Assembly (NCBI GenBank): GCA_035304345.1 | Contig: DATGQE010000025.1 | Span: 51,195-115,194, forward strand | Origin: IDS-8 sp035304345 | GTDB taxonomy: Bacteria; Pseudomonadota; Gammaproteobacteria; Steroidobacterales; Woeseiaceae | Length of the DNA: 64,000 bases | Direction: 5' to 3' | Part shown: in pieces, positions 51,101-58,487 of the stretch | Position numbering within the stretch: position 1 is the first letter of the stretch | Layout: each line of letters starts with the position of its first letter | The notes under the pieces: model-generated | Seen by the model: the letters and a program-made list of their open reading frames with translations, nothing else | What the model was told of the DNA's origin: nothing | Databases searched by the model: none | Made by a program: the position numbers and the translations under genes

Positions 51101-51532
51101 ATGAGCCGATCGCTGGCGCGCGTCACCCTCGTCGTTCGCGACTACGACGAGGCCATCGAGTTCTTCGTCGGCAAGCTGGGGTTTCGGCTGGTCGAGGACG
51201 AGTACGTGCCGGCGCAGGACAAGCGCTGGGTGATGGTGGCGCCACCGGGCGCGAGCGGCGCCAGCCTGGTGCTCGCGCGCGCATCGACCGACGAGCAGCG
51301 CGAGGCCATCGGCAACCAGACGGGCGGGCGGGTTGCCTTCTTCCTCGAAACGGACGATTTCCGGCGCGACTTCGACGCCATGACCCGGGCCGGCATCCGG
51401 TTCGTGCGCGAACCGAAGGCGGAGGCCTTCGGCATCGCCGCCGTGTTCGAGGACCTGTACGGGAACCGCTGGGACCTCGTGCAGCCGATCGATGGCGCCG
51501 GCCAGGGAGCGCGCGGCACACGCCCGGCGTAA
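51101..51532 (+). CDS. VOC family (glyoxalase-like) protein
   Basis: The 143-aa protein begins SLARVTLVVRDYDEAIEFFVGKLGFRLVEDE, the usual first beta-alpha-beta half of vicinal oxygen chelate proteins, and ends AVFEDLYGNRWDLVQP. Candidate metal positions, where these enzymes carry a His or Glu on strand one and Glu/Gln near the end, are not the glyoxalase I set, so the reaction is unknown; GNRWDLVQP is common in annotated bleomycin-resistance-type or glyoxalase-like proteins. It lies 49 bp downstream of the glycolipid-binding-like gene. Confidence 0.85.
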   Translation: MSRSLARVTLVVRDYDEAIEFFVGKLGFRLVEDEYVPAQDKRWVMVAPPGASGASLVLARASTDEQREAIGNQTGGRVAFFLETDDFRRDFDAMTRAGIRFVREPKAEAFGIAAVFEDLYGNRWDLVQPIDGAGQGARGTRPA

Positions 51533-51617
51533 GATGCGGATGCCGGCCCCGTGGCGCGACCCGTGGCCGGCACAAGCGCGAGGTTGCGCCTCGCGAGGTA
51601 CAGCGGGAGGTTCCCTC

Positions 51618-52064
51618 ATGAGGCAATGCCGCCGGGCGATGCTGCTTTTCGTCGTGCTCGTGCTCGGCCGCGCCGCGTCCGGCCAGGACTTTCTCGACCT
51701 GCACGAGGCAGAGGCCCGGGACGAGGCCTACAGGATCCTGGCTGCCGCGGAGGAGCGCTTCAGCTGCGCGTTCGAGGAAGTGTCGATGCGGGACATCGGC
51801 AACGAACCGGGCACTCGCTACCTCGTGCACGTCCGGGCGGACGGGGACGAGTGCCGCGAAGCGCTGGTCTTCGTCATCCAGAGGGCGGAGCGGGGCAACC
51901 GGCTCATCTTCCGACAGGCGGCGGACCCGATCGGACGAATCGACGACGTGCCGATGTTTCCCGGCGAGCAGGTGCTGATCCACGAAGTGAACCCGAACCT
52001 CGAGGACGAGGAAGCGCCGGAAGGCGCCGACGAACGGAACGAGCTTCCGCCGGATCCTGCCTGA
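51618..52064 (+). CDS. Small secreted protein of unknown family
   Basis: The 148-aa product has a signal peptide (VLVLGRAASGQDF) and a mature part rich in charged residues: DEAYRILAAAEERFSCAFEEVSMRDIGNEPGTRYLVHVRADGDECREALVFVIQ, with two Cys that may pair in the periplasm. The C-terminal 30 residues are acidic (NLEDEEAPEGADERNE). GGGAGG sits 6 bases before the ATG at 51618. I do not recognise the family. Confidence 0.7.
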   Translation: MRQCRRAMLLFVVLVLGRAASGQDFLDLHEAEARDEAYRILAAAEERFSCAFEEVSMRDIGNEPGTRYLVHVRADGDECREALVFVIQRAERGNRLIFRQAADPIGRIDDVPMFPGEQVLIHEVNPNLEDEEAPEGADERNELPPDPA

Positions 52065-52105
52065 AGGGCGCACATCAACGACCTGATTGCCGAGCTCGCG
52101 CGGGG

Positions 52106-52111
52106 TAGAAT
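52106..52111 (+). promoter_or_regulatory. Candidate -10 element for the methionine aminopeptidase gene
   Basis: TAGAAT lies 27 bases before the ATG at 52139; CTGATT 17 bp upstream (52083-52088) is a poor -35. Confidence 0.3.
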
Positions 52112-52138
52112 GTAGGATTTCCCGCCCCGGTGACGTAA

Positions 52139-52891
52139 ATGACGATCGAATCCCCCGCCGACATCGAAGGGCTGAAGCGCATCGGCCGCATCGTCGCGAC
52201 CGTGCTCGCGAAGATGCTGGACGCGATGGAGCCCGGGATGACGACGCGCGAGCTGGACGCGTTCGGCGCCGCGCTGCTCGAGCGCGAGGGCGCCCGCTCA
52301 GCGCCTCAGCTCACCTATGATTTCCCGGGCGCCACCTGCATCAGCATCAACGAGGAAGCCGCGCACGGCGTACCGGGCGACCGCGTCATTCGCGCCGGCG
52401 ACGTCGTCAACATCGACGTATCCGCGGAGCTCGACGGCTATTTCGCGGACACCGGCGGAACCGGCGTGGTACCGCCCTCCTCTCCGCTCAAGAATCGCCT
52501 GTGCCACGCGACCCGGCAGGCGCTCGAAGCCGCCATGCGCGTCGCGCGCGCCGGCGCGCCGCTGAACGGCATCGGCGCAGCCATCGAGCGCACGGCGAAG
52601 CAGCACCGCTTCCGCATCATCGAGAACCTCGGCAGTCACGGCGTCGGCCGCGCGCTGCACGAGGCGCCCGATCACATCCCCGGCTATCGCGCACCACGCG
52701 ACCGCCGCGTGCTGGAGGAAGGCGCCGTCATCACGATCGAGCCGTTCCTGTCCACGAAGAGCCGCCACGTGAAGGAAGCCGAGGACGGCTGGACTCTCCT
52801 CGCCGAGCCGGGCAACCTCTCGGCGCAGTACGAGCACACGATGATCCTGACGCGCGGCGCCCCGGTCGTGGTCACGACCACCGGCGCATGA
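52139..52891 (+). CDS. Type I methionine aminopeptidase (divergent copy)
   Basis: The 250-aa protein has all five metal-ligand regions of type I Map: NIDVSAELDGYFADTGG (two Asp), NLGSHGVGRALHEAP (His), ITIEPFLS (Glu) and LSAQYEHTMILT (Glu). It removes the initiator Met from nascent proteins. It differs from the usual E. coli-like copy: the conserved CGHGIG motif is GSHGVG here, and it is not next to rpsB. It is therefore probably a second, paralogous Map. The stop overlaps the start of the VOC gene (ATGA). Confidence 0.9.
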   Translation: MTIESPADIEGLKRIGRIVATVLAKMLDAMEPGMTTRELDAFGAALLEREGARSAPQLTYDFPGATCISINEEAAHGVPGDRVIRAGDVVNIDVSAELDGYFADTGGTGVVPPSSPLKNRLCHATRQALEAAMRVARAGAPLNGIGAAIERTAKQHRFRIIENLGSHGVGRALHEAPDHIPGYRAPRDRRVLEEGAVITIEPFLSTKSRHVKEAEDGWTLLAEPGNLSAQYEHTMILTRGAPVVVTTTGA

Positions 52892-53388
52892 GCAACACGC
52901 CGCCGACCGAACGCCGGTTGGCGCGGCCGCCCGCGCCGTGGGCTGCGGCCATGGCCGTGCACGAGCTGTTTGCATACCTCTGCGTTGACGATGCGGGCAA
53001 GGCGATCGAGTTTTACACCAAGGCGTTCGGCGCCCGTGAGAAGTTTCGCCTGACGGAGCCTTCCGCCCGTATCGGGCATGCGGAGCTCGAGCTTGGCGGG
53101 ACGACGCTCATGCTGTCCGACGAGTTCCCCGAGTACGGAATTCGCGGCGCGAAGTCCATCGGCGCTACGCCGGTAACAATGCATCTTCATGTCGACGACG
53201 CCGACGCGACGATCCAAGACGTGATTGCAGCCGGTGCCGAGCTCGAACGGGAGCCGAGCGACGCGTTCTACGGGGAGCGCTCGGGCGTGGTGCGGGATCC
53301 GTTCGGGCATCGGTGGTTGATCGGGCACAGCATCGAGGACGTGAGCCCGGAGGAGATGCAGAGGCGGTATACGGAGATGATGTCATAG
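52888..53388 (+). CDS. PhnB-like VOC family protein
   Basis: The 166-aa product contains LFAYLCVDDAGKAIEFYTKAFGAREKFRL, IGHAELELGGTTLMLSDEFPEYG and GVVRDPFGHRWLIGHSIEDVSPEEM, the pattern of PhnB-type VOC proteins (3-demethylubiquinone-methyltransferase-like fold). Its ATG at 52888 overlaps the map stop by 4 bases; an internal ATG at 52951 is an alternative close to the conserved start. Base usage is visibly less GC-rich than neighbours from about 52975 on. The metal and substrate are unknown. Confidence 0.85.
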   Translation: MSNTPPTERRLARPPAPWAAAMAVHELFAYLCVDDAGKAIEFYTKAFGAREKFRLTEPSARIGHAELELGGTTLMLSDEFPEYGIRGAKSIGATPVTMHLHVDDADATIQDVIAAGAELEREPSDAFYGERSGVVRDPFGHRWLIGHSIEDVSPEEMQRRYTEMMS

Positions 53389-53541
53389 GGGCACCGCATT
53401 CGCTGGTTCGAGACCGAGGTGGCAGGGACGATCTGGACGAAAGCGTCGTAGTCGCGCGCGATGTGCGCCGCTGCAGAAAGGATCTCTCGAAATCTGTGCC
53501 CGGGGGTGGCAAGCTGTGCGCCTCGGACCACGGGGGAACGC

Positions 53542-54021
53542 ATGGCTTATCTCACCTGGAAGCTGCTGCACGTGCTCTCGGTCATCCTGTTCGTCGGCAA
53601 CATCACGACCGGTATCTTCTGGGCCGCCAGCGCGGTCCGCAGCAACGATTACCGCGCCATGGGAAGCACGTTCGAAGGCATCATCCGCGCCGATCGCTGG
53701 TTCACCACGCCGAGCGTCATCGGGCTCACGGTGAGCGGCATCGTCGCGGCGATGACGGGCGGGCTGTCGATCCTCGGCACCGGCTGGATCCTGTGGGGCA
53801 CCGCCCTGCTCGTGATCTCCGGCGCCGCGTTCGGCATGCGCGTGGCGCCGCTGCAGCGCGAGCTCGTCCGGCTCGCGCGGGACGCCGCGGGCGACGCCGC
53901 CGCGCAAACCGCGTTCCGCGAGCGCTACCGGAGCTGGCAGATCTGGGGTGGCATCGCCACCCTCGCGCCGCTTCTCGCCGTGGTCGTCATGGTGCTGAAG
54001 CCGCACCTGCCGGCGTTCTGA
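53542..54021 (+). CDS. DUF2269-like integral membrane protein
   Basis: The 159-aa protein has four transmembrane segments: LTWKLLHVLSVILFVGNITTGIF, SVIGLTVSGIVAAMTG, GWILWGTALLVISGAAFG and IWGGIATLAPLLAVVVMVL. The start YLTWKLLHVLSVILFVG and its conserved His-Val resemble DUF2269/CopD-like heme- or metal-associated small membrane proteins. A candidate loop FRERYRSWQIWGG lies on the cytosolic side. GGGGGAAC precedes the ATG. Function unknown. It may be translated with the small downstream protein. Confidence 0.8.
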   Translation: MAYLTWKLLHVLSVILFVGNITTGIFWAASAVRSNDYRAMGSTFEGIIRADRWFTTPSVIGLTVSGIVAAMTGGLSILGTGWILWGTALLVISGAAFGMRVAPLQRELVRLARDAAGDAAAQTAFRERYRSWQIWGGIATLAPLLAVVVMVLKPHLPAF

Positions 54022-54083
54022 AGTGACCGGCGGCCGGGGCCTGCCTTAAACTGCGCGAAGCGCCGGGCGCGCAGGAGGCCGTC

Positions 54084-54266
54084 TTGTTCAAGCTGTTGGG
54101 GGTTCTGCTCTCGGGCTACATCGTGTACGCCGTTGCGGCCGGCCGGGTCGTCGCCAAGTCGGGACCGTGGGCGCGCGTGGTCCTGCGTCACGAGCGGCCG
54201 CGCTACTTCTGGGCCATCATCGTCACCTACTCGGCACTGGCCGTCGCGCTGCTGACGTACTTTTGA
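54084..54266 (+). CDS. Small inner-membrane protein (60 aa) with TTG start
   Basis: The frame begins TTG at 54084 with AGGAGG (54073-54078) 5 bases upstream, the strongest ribosome site in the neighbourhood. The product has two hydrophobic segments (LLGVLLSGYIVYAVAAG and FWAIIVTYSALAVALLTYF) separated by a basic loop, ending in TYF. This looks like a genuine two-helix membrane protein. It lies 62 bp after the DUF2269-like gene and 27 bp before the next VOC gene. No family is recognised. Confidence 0.65.
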   Translation: MFKLLGVLLSGYIVYAVAAGRVVAKSGPWARVVLRHERPRYFWAIIVTYSALAVALLTYF

Positions 54267-54293
54267 ACAACCGCCGATCCGACGGAGGAGCGA

Positions 54294-54698
54294 ATGAGCA
54301 TCGCAGCACGAGGAGTCTGTACGCTGCTCCAGGTCTTCGACATGCCGGCGTCCATCCGCTTCTACCGCGACGTCCTCGGGTTCGAGGTCGCCCAGGCATC
54401 GGAGGGTGAAGGAGACCGCTTCGACTGGTGCCTGCTCAGGCTGGGTGAATCGGAGCTCATGCTGAACACCGCCTACGAGGGGGACCGCCGCCCTGCCGCG
54501 CCCGATGCGAAGCGCGTCGCGGCGCACCGCGACACCTGCCTGTACTTCGCCTGCCCGGACGTGGACGGTGCCTGGCACCACCTGCGCTCGCACGGGCTGG
54601 ACGTGCCCGAGCCGACACTCGCACCCTACGGCATGAGGCAGCTCTACCTCCGCGACCCGGACGGCTACGAGCTGTGCTTCCAGTGGCCGGCGCAGTGA
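54294..54698 (+). CDS. VOC family protein
   Basis: The 134-aa protein reads GVCTLLQVFDMPASIRFYRDVLGFEVAQAS at its start and ends YGMRQLYLRDPDGYELCFQWP, the common signature of bleomycin-resistance/glyoxalase-type VOC proteins. GGAGGA lies 6 bases before the ATG. It is the third VOC gene between 51101 and 54698. The ligand or reaction cannot be inferred. Confidence 0.87.
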   Translation: MSIAARGVCTLLQVFDMPASIRFYRDVLGFEVAQASEGEGDRFDWCLLRLGESELMLNTAYEGDRRPAAPDAKRVAAHRDTCLYFACPDVDGAWHHLRSHGLDVPEPTLAPYGMRQLYLRDPDGYELCFQWPAQ

Positions 54699-54729
54699 GG
54701 GGGGAAGCATCGACGAAACGCGCGCATCG

Positions 54730-55455
54730 ATGATTGCGTGCCCCGCTTTCCGCCTCCCGCGGCTGGTCCTGTTGCTCGCGACGGGCGCCAGCGGACTCGC
54801 CGTCGCGCAGGCCGAGCACAACCTGGCGAGCGGCGAGACCCAGCTCGACGTGATCCTCGAAAGCCGGCCCCAGCTCGCGGCGGTGCTGCGCGGCCGCGAT
54901 GAGCTGCGGGAATGGCTCGTTGCCGAGCTCGGCCGCAGGACGCCCGCACCGCTCTGGGATCCGACGGAGCCCGTTTCCGGCCGCGCGGCCGAGCACGAGT
55001 ACCCGTCGCGCGGCGGCGCGGCACCGGCCGGCACGGCCGTGATCCGCGTAAGCTCGCGCGTCTCCGGCTGGGACCAGCTCGCCGCGCTCGTCTTCGAGCT
55101 GCACAACGTTCGCCGCAGCGGCCGCTTCGCGGCGATCTACCGCGCCGCGGTGCGCGGCGAGATCGACAAGGCGGAATACGTGCGGCGCTCACTCGAGGAA
55201 GAGCTCGCCGCGCTGGTCGCGACGCGCGACTTCCTGCAGCGCCACGTCGGCGGGCTCCCGCAGGCGGCCCGGGCCGGCAGCCCGCTTTTCAGCCAGGTGA
55301 TCGAAACGGAAGACAGTCTCGACCGGCACCTCGCCGGGCAGGAGCGCGAGGGCCGACGCCTGTTGTTGCACTTCGAACGGCTCTACGAGCAGGAGGTGGT
55401 GCCGGAGAAAGAACGCCTGGAGAGCTCGCGGCGCCGAAAGCCGGGCTCCGGCTGA
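54730..55455 (+). CDS. Secreted protein of unknown function (241 aa)
   Basis: The product has a signal peptide (GASGLAVAQAEHN). The remainder is helical and charged, with GWDQLAALVFELHNVRRSGRFAAIYRAAVRG and EYVRRSLEEELAALVATRDFLQRHVGGLPQAA. The LHN and Glu/His residues could form a metal site, but no zinc signature is complete. It starts at 54730; the ribosome site is weak and distant (GGGGGGAAG, 54698-54706). I do not recognise the family. Confidence 0.65.
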   Translation: MIACPAFRLPRLVLLLATGASGLAVAQAEHNLASGETQLDVILESRPQLAAVLRGRDELREWLVAELGRRTPAPLWDPTEPVSGRAAEHEYPSRGGAAPAGTAVIRVSSRVSGWDQLAALVFELHNVRRSGRFAAIYRAAVRGEIDKAEYVRRSLEEELAALVATRDFLQRHVGGLPQAARAGSPLFSQVIETEDSLDRHLAGQEREGRRLLLHFERLYEQEVVPEKERLESSRRRKPGSG

Positions 55456-55649
55456 TCCATCCCGGGGCAGGGAGTCGCGCACGCGGCGCCGTTGACGCCG
55501 GTGCGGATGCGGCGTTATACGGGGCTCCCGGGCGTACGGGGCATCAATGAAGGCCCCTCACGAAGTACGAGCTCGTCGGTGCCCGCCTGCTCGCCATGGC
55601 CTCGCAGCGGCTGCCGCTCCGGCCGCCACACGAACCTAGGGGAGACGTA

Positions 55650-56219
55650 ATGCAACCGCTTCGATATTCCATCAACGTCACGCCGGACGGCTGCTGCGAC
55701 CACAACGCGATGCCCGCGGACGAGACCCTGCATCGCTACTTTACCGACAGGCTTGCGGAGGCCGATGGGCTACTTTTTGGCCGGGTCATGTACGAAATGA
55801 TGGAGGAAGCGTGGCGGCCGGTGGCGTCGGGAGCGAAGCCGGACTGGCTGGTCGGCTGGATGGAACCTTTCGCCCGGACGATCGATGCGGCGAGGAAGTA
55901 CGTCGTATCGAGCACGCTCCAAAGCGTCGACTGGAACGCGGAGCTCGTGCGCGGCGACCTGGCGGAGGCCGTTCTCGAGCTCAAGCGGAAACCCGGCAGA
56001 GGCCTGTTCACCAGCGGCCTGAAGCTGCCGCTGGCACTGGCGGAGCTGGGCCTGATCGACGAATACGAGTTCATGGTGCAGCCCAGGCTGGCGGGTCACG
56101 GGCCGACGTTGTTCGCGGGGCTGTCGAAGTACGTCGATCTGAAGCTCGTGAGCCGCCAGGAGTTCGACTCCGGGGCCATTGCGTTGCGGTACGAGCCGAG
56201 AAATCGGCGGGCCAGCTAG
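55650..56219 (+). CDS. Dihydrofolate reductase-family (RibD C-terminal domain) protein
   Basis: The 189-aa protein matches the RibD_C/YyaP-like family: PLRYSINVTPDGCCDHNAMPADE, ADGLLFGRVMYEMMEEAWRPVA, KYVVSSTLQSVDWNAELVRGDLAEAVLELKRKPGRGLFTSGLKL and LIDEYEFMVQPRLAGHGPTLFAG. The fold binds NADPH; substrates of these stand-alone proteins are mostly unknown. AGGGGAG lies 6 bases before the ATG at 55650. The 194 bp upstream hold no gene. Confidence 0.88.
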   Translation: MQPLRYSINVTPDGCCDHNAMPADETLHRYFTDRLAEADGLLFGRVMYEMMEEAWRPVASGAKPDWLVGWMEPFARTIDAARKYVVSSTLQSVDWNAELVRGDLAEAVLELKRKPGRGLFTSGLKLPLALAELGLIDEYEFMVQPRLAGHGPTLFAGLSKYVDLKLVSRQEFDSGAIALRYEPRNRRAS

Positions 56220-56256
56220 GCGAGCCGCGAACATCGTGGAGCCGGGAGAACATGCC

Positions 56257-56796
56257 GTGATCAAAGCCTTGCCCTACGTCGTCCCCTTGTTCGCCCTTGC
56301 GCTGGCGGGCTCCGCGCAGGAGCACACCTCGCCCTACCGTGGCCAGGAGTGGCGCGAGGTCAAGGCGCTCTCTCCGGGGGAGATTCGCGGGCTGCTGGCC
56401 GGCGAGGGCATGGGTCTCGCGAAAGCCGCGGAGCTGAACGGCTACCCCGGCCCGGCGCACGTGCTCGCCCTCGCGGACGAGCTCGCGCTCGACGATGCGC
56501 AGCTCGCGGCCACGCGCAACATCGAGCGGGCGATGCGCACGGCCGCGGTCGAAACCGGGCGCGAGCTGGTCGCCGCCGAGCGCGAGCTCGATCGGCTGTT
56601 CGCCACGCGCAAGGTCACCCATGAATCGCTGAAGGCGACGCTCGAGCGCATTGCCGGGCTGCAGGCCGAGCTGCGGTCGATTCACCTCCAGGCGCACATC
56701 GAGCAAACCGCATTGTTGACGCCGGCGCAGATCCGGCGCTATATCGAATTGCGGGGGTACGGGGGGCACCATGAAGAACGGAAACATCCGCACTAG
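56257..56796 (+). CDS. Spy/CpxP-like periplasmic protein
   Basis: The 179-aa product starts at GTG 56257, with GGGAG about 9 bases upstream and a signal peptide ending ALAGSAQEH. The mature part is nearly all helical (EWREVKALSPGEIRGLLAGEGMGLAKAAELNGYPGPAHVL, ERAMRTAAVETGRELVAAERELDRLFATRKVTHESLKATLERIAGLQAELRSIHLQAHIEQTALLTPAQIRRYIEL). The last stretch resembles the LTPEQ helix of Spy/CpxP and heavy-metal-resistance (CnrR/YieL-like) proteins, which act as ATP-independent periplasmic chaperones or metal sensors. Its 3' end overlaps the esterase gene by 26 bases, so they are co-translated. Confidence 0.78.
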   Translation: MIKALPYVVPLFALALAGSAQEHTSPYRGQEWREVKALSPGEIRGLLAGEGMGLAKAAELNGYPGPAHVLALADELALDDAQLAATRNIERAMRTAAVETGRELVAAERELDRLFATRKVTHESLKATLERIAGLQAELRSIHLQAHIEQTALLTPAQIRRYIELRGYGGHHEERKHPH

Positions 56797-57673
56797 CCTG
56801 CTCGCCATCGTCCTCGCGGCGGCCATACCGCCCGCCGCCGCGACCGAAGCGGTGACCGTCCCGGCCACCTTCCAGCACGATCTCGCCGCGGACACCGAAC
56901 GGCCGACCTACCGGCTGTTCGTCGCCGTCCCGCCGGACTACGAGGCGCAGCAGGACCGGCGTTACCCGGTCACCTATGTCCTCGACGGGAACGTGACGTT
57001 CCCGTTCGCGGTGAGCATGCAGCGCATGTTCGCGCTATTCCGGGAAACGCCGGAAATGATCGTCGTCGGCGTCGGCTACCCCGTGCAGTTCTTTCCCGAG
57101 ACGATCGCATCGCGCTGGCGCGACCTCACGCCGTGGAGCAACCGCGCGGTCGACGCGAGCGAGGCGGAGAAGCTCGGCCCCGGCCTGCGTTCCGGCGGCG
57201 GTCCCGAGTTCCTCCGCCACCTGCGCGAGGAGGTCATCCCGTTCGTCGATGCGCATTACCGCACCACCGACGATCGCGCGCTGTACGGCCATTCTTTCGG
57301 TGGCCTGTTCGCGCTGTATGCGCTGTTCGAAGCGCCGGACCTGTTCCGCCGCTACGCGATCAGCAGCCCGTCGCTCAATTTCACGCCGGACCCCGTGTTC
57401 GCGCTGGAGGCGGCTTACGCGGAGGCGCACGACGCGCTGCCCGCGCGCGTGTTCCTGTCGTACGGCTCCGAGGAGCACCAGATCGCCATGCCGGTCGCGC
57501 GGCTCGTCGACATCCTCGAGAAGCGCGAGTACCAGGGGCTCGAGCTCCAGGCGCACGTGTTCCAGGACGAGACGCACGTATCCGTGTTCCCGGCGGCGCT
57601 CAGCCGGGCCGTGCGCTGGCTGTACGCGGCACCCGCTGGCGACCTGCAGGCCAAACCGGTACCGGCCGAATAG
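56771..57673 (+). CDS. Exported alpha/beta-hydrolase esterase (Fes/IroE/YvaQ-like)
   Basis: The 300-aa protein has a signal peptide (PPAAATEAV) and the esterase-D-like pattern YRLFVAVPPDYEAQQDRRYPVTYVLDGN, VVGVGYP, YGHSFGGLFALYALFEAPDLFRRYAISSPSLNF (nucleophile Ser175) and FQDETHVSVFPAALSRAVRWL (catalytic His). It resembles enterobactin esterase IroE and acyl-CoA or xylan esterases; a siderophore esterase is possible but there is no siderophore gene adjacent. It overlaps the Spy-like gene by 26 bases and precedes the MoaF-like gene by 50 bp. Confidence 0.85.
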   Translation: MKNGNIRTSLLAIVLAAAIPPAAATEAVTVPATFQHDLAADTERPTYRLFVAVPPDYEAQQDRRYPVTYVLDGNVTFPFAVSMQRMFALFRETPEMIVVGVGYPVQFFPETIASRWRDLTPWSNRAVDASEAEKLGPGLRSGGGPEFLRHLREEVIPFVDAHYRTTDDRALYGHSFGGLFALYALFEAPDLFRRYAISSPSLNFTPDPVFALEAAYAEAHDALPARVFLSYGSEEHQIAMPVARLVDILEKREYQGLELQAHVFQDETHVSVFPAALSRAVRWLYAAPAGDLQAKPVPAE

Positions 57674-57723
57674 CCGGGCCGGGAACCCAGCGGCGGGCTC
57701 CCGACCAAAGACAGGTGACCATC

Positions 57724-58146
57724 ATGAGACAAGCGAGCGCAATCCTCGTGCTCTTCGGCGCCGGCCTGGCGTGCTTCGCTTCGACGGCACAGGAGAGCCC
57801 CATGAGCCTCGTCGGCAAGACCGTCGTGATTCGTTACGAGTCCGGGCTCGAGCTCGAGGCGCATTACGAGAGCGAGACGCGCATGACCTGGACCGCGCTC
57901 AGCGGCCCGCAGGAGGGACAGCAGGGGACCGAGCACATCGCGGCCGAGGAGGTGGCGCCGGGTGTCTTCTTCATAAGCTGGGTGGAGGAGAACGGCGTGA
58001 CCGTCAGCAACGTGCTGAACTTCCACTCGCACCGCGCGTTCGCGTTCGTCACCTTCGATGCCGCCGGGACGCGCCGGTCGGCCGTGGAGAAAGGCATCTT
58101 CCACGAGGTCGGCGCCCGCCAGACGAGCGGCCCGAGCATGCGCTAG
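57724..58146 (+). CDS. MoaF-related lipocalin-like exported protein
   Basis: The 140-aa product has a signal peptide (ACFASTAQESP) and the pattern of MoaF-related/phenolic-acid-decarboxylase-like barrels: VGKTVVIRYESGLELEAHYESETRMTWTAL, EGQQGTEHIAAEEVAPGVFFISWVEENGVTVSNVLNF, RAFAFVTFD. The original MoaF is linked to monoamine metabolism, but many relatives have unknown roles. The ATG at 57724 is preceded by GACAGGTGACC, a modest ribosome site. It follows the esterase by 50 bp and is likely in the same operon. Confidence 0.75.
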   Translation: MRQASAILVLFGAGLACFASTAQESPMSLVGKTVVIRYESGLELEAHYESETRMTWTALSGPQEGQQGTEHIAAEEVAPGVFFISWVEENGVTVSNVLNFHSHRAFAFVTFDAAGTRRSAVEKGIFHEVGARQTSGPSMR

Positions 58147-58258
58147 CCCCTGCAAGCCGGCGACGACCGGCCGGTCCCCGGCCCGCCACTCGTGTCCCCT
58201 GCCCTGCCCGGAATGCGTCTTACTGCCGCCTACGAGGCCGTCATGGACGGCGACATCC

Positions 58259-58384
58259 CTCGAGATCGCCATGATGCGCACGCCCGACAGCCACAGCGAT
58301 GAAATGCTCGTGTATCTGACTTCGGATGCCTCCGCGATGACCACCGGCGCGTGCATCACCCTGGACGACGGCCAGACCTTGTGA
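58259..58384 (+). pseudogene. Remnant of a short-chain dehydrogenase C-terminus
   Basis: The frame reads EMLVYLTSDASAMTTGACITLDDGQTL just before a TGA. This corresponds to the conserved end of classical SDR enzymes (VYLASD...TG..i.vDGG). Nothing upstream in any frame continues the Rossmann fold or the YxxxK active site, so the rest of the gene has been deleted or scrambled. Confidence 0.5.
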
Positions 58385-58461
58385 GTGCGACACGCACGCG
58401 ACGGGGCGTAGTGGAGCGCGGGCGGCCGCATTCAAGGCATCCGGATTCGACGGAGCGGCGG

Positions 58462-58467
58462 TATACT
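58462..58467 (+). promoter_or_regulatory. Candidate -10 element for the DUF2946 gene
   Basis: TATACT lies 20 bases before the ATG at 58488. No -35 match is seen at 15-19 bp. Confidence 0.3.
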
Positions 58468-58487
58468 CCGCGCGCTCAGAACATCCT

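Larger units (their letters stand above)
58147..58487. other. 341-bp intergenic region at a compositional boundary
   Basis: No intact gene is present. The middle contains the decayed C-terminus of a short-chain dehydrogenase (58259-58384). The last 50 bases hold a TATACT box for the DUF2946 gene. The region marks the change from dense, very GC-rich genes to the lower-GC accessory block. Confidence 0.55.

Noticed and set aside
58241..58435. A minus-strand frame opposite the SDR remnant.
   Set aside because: No motif or ribosome site; the plus-strand reading shows the clear SDR end instead.
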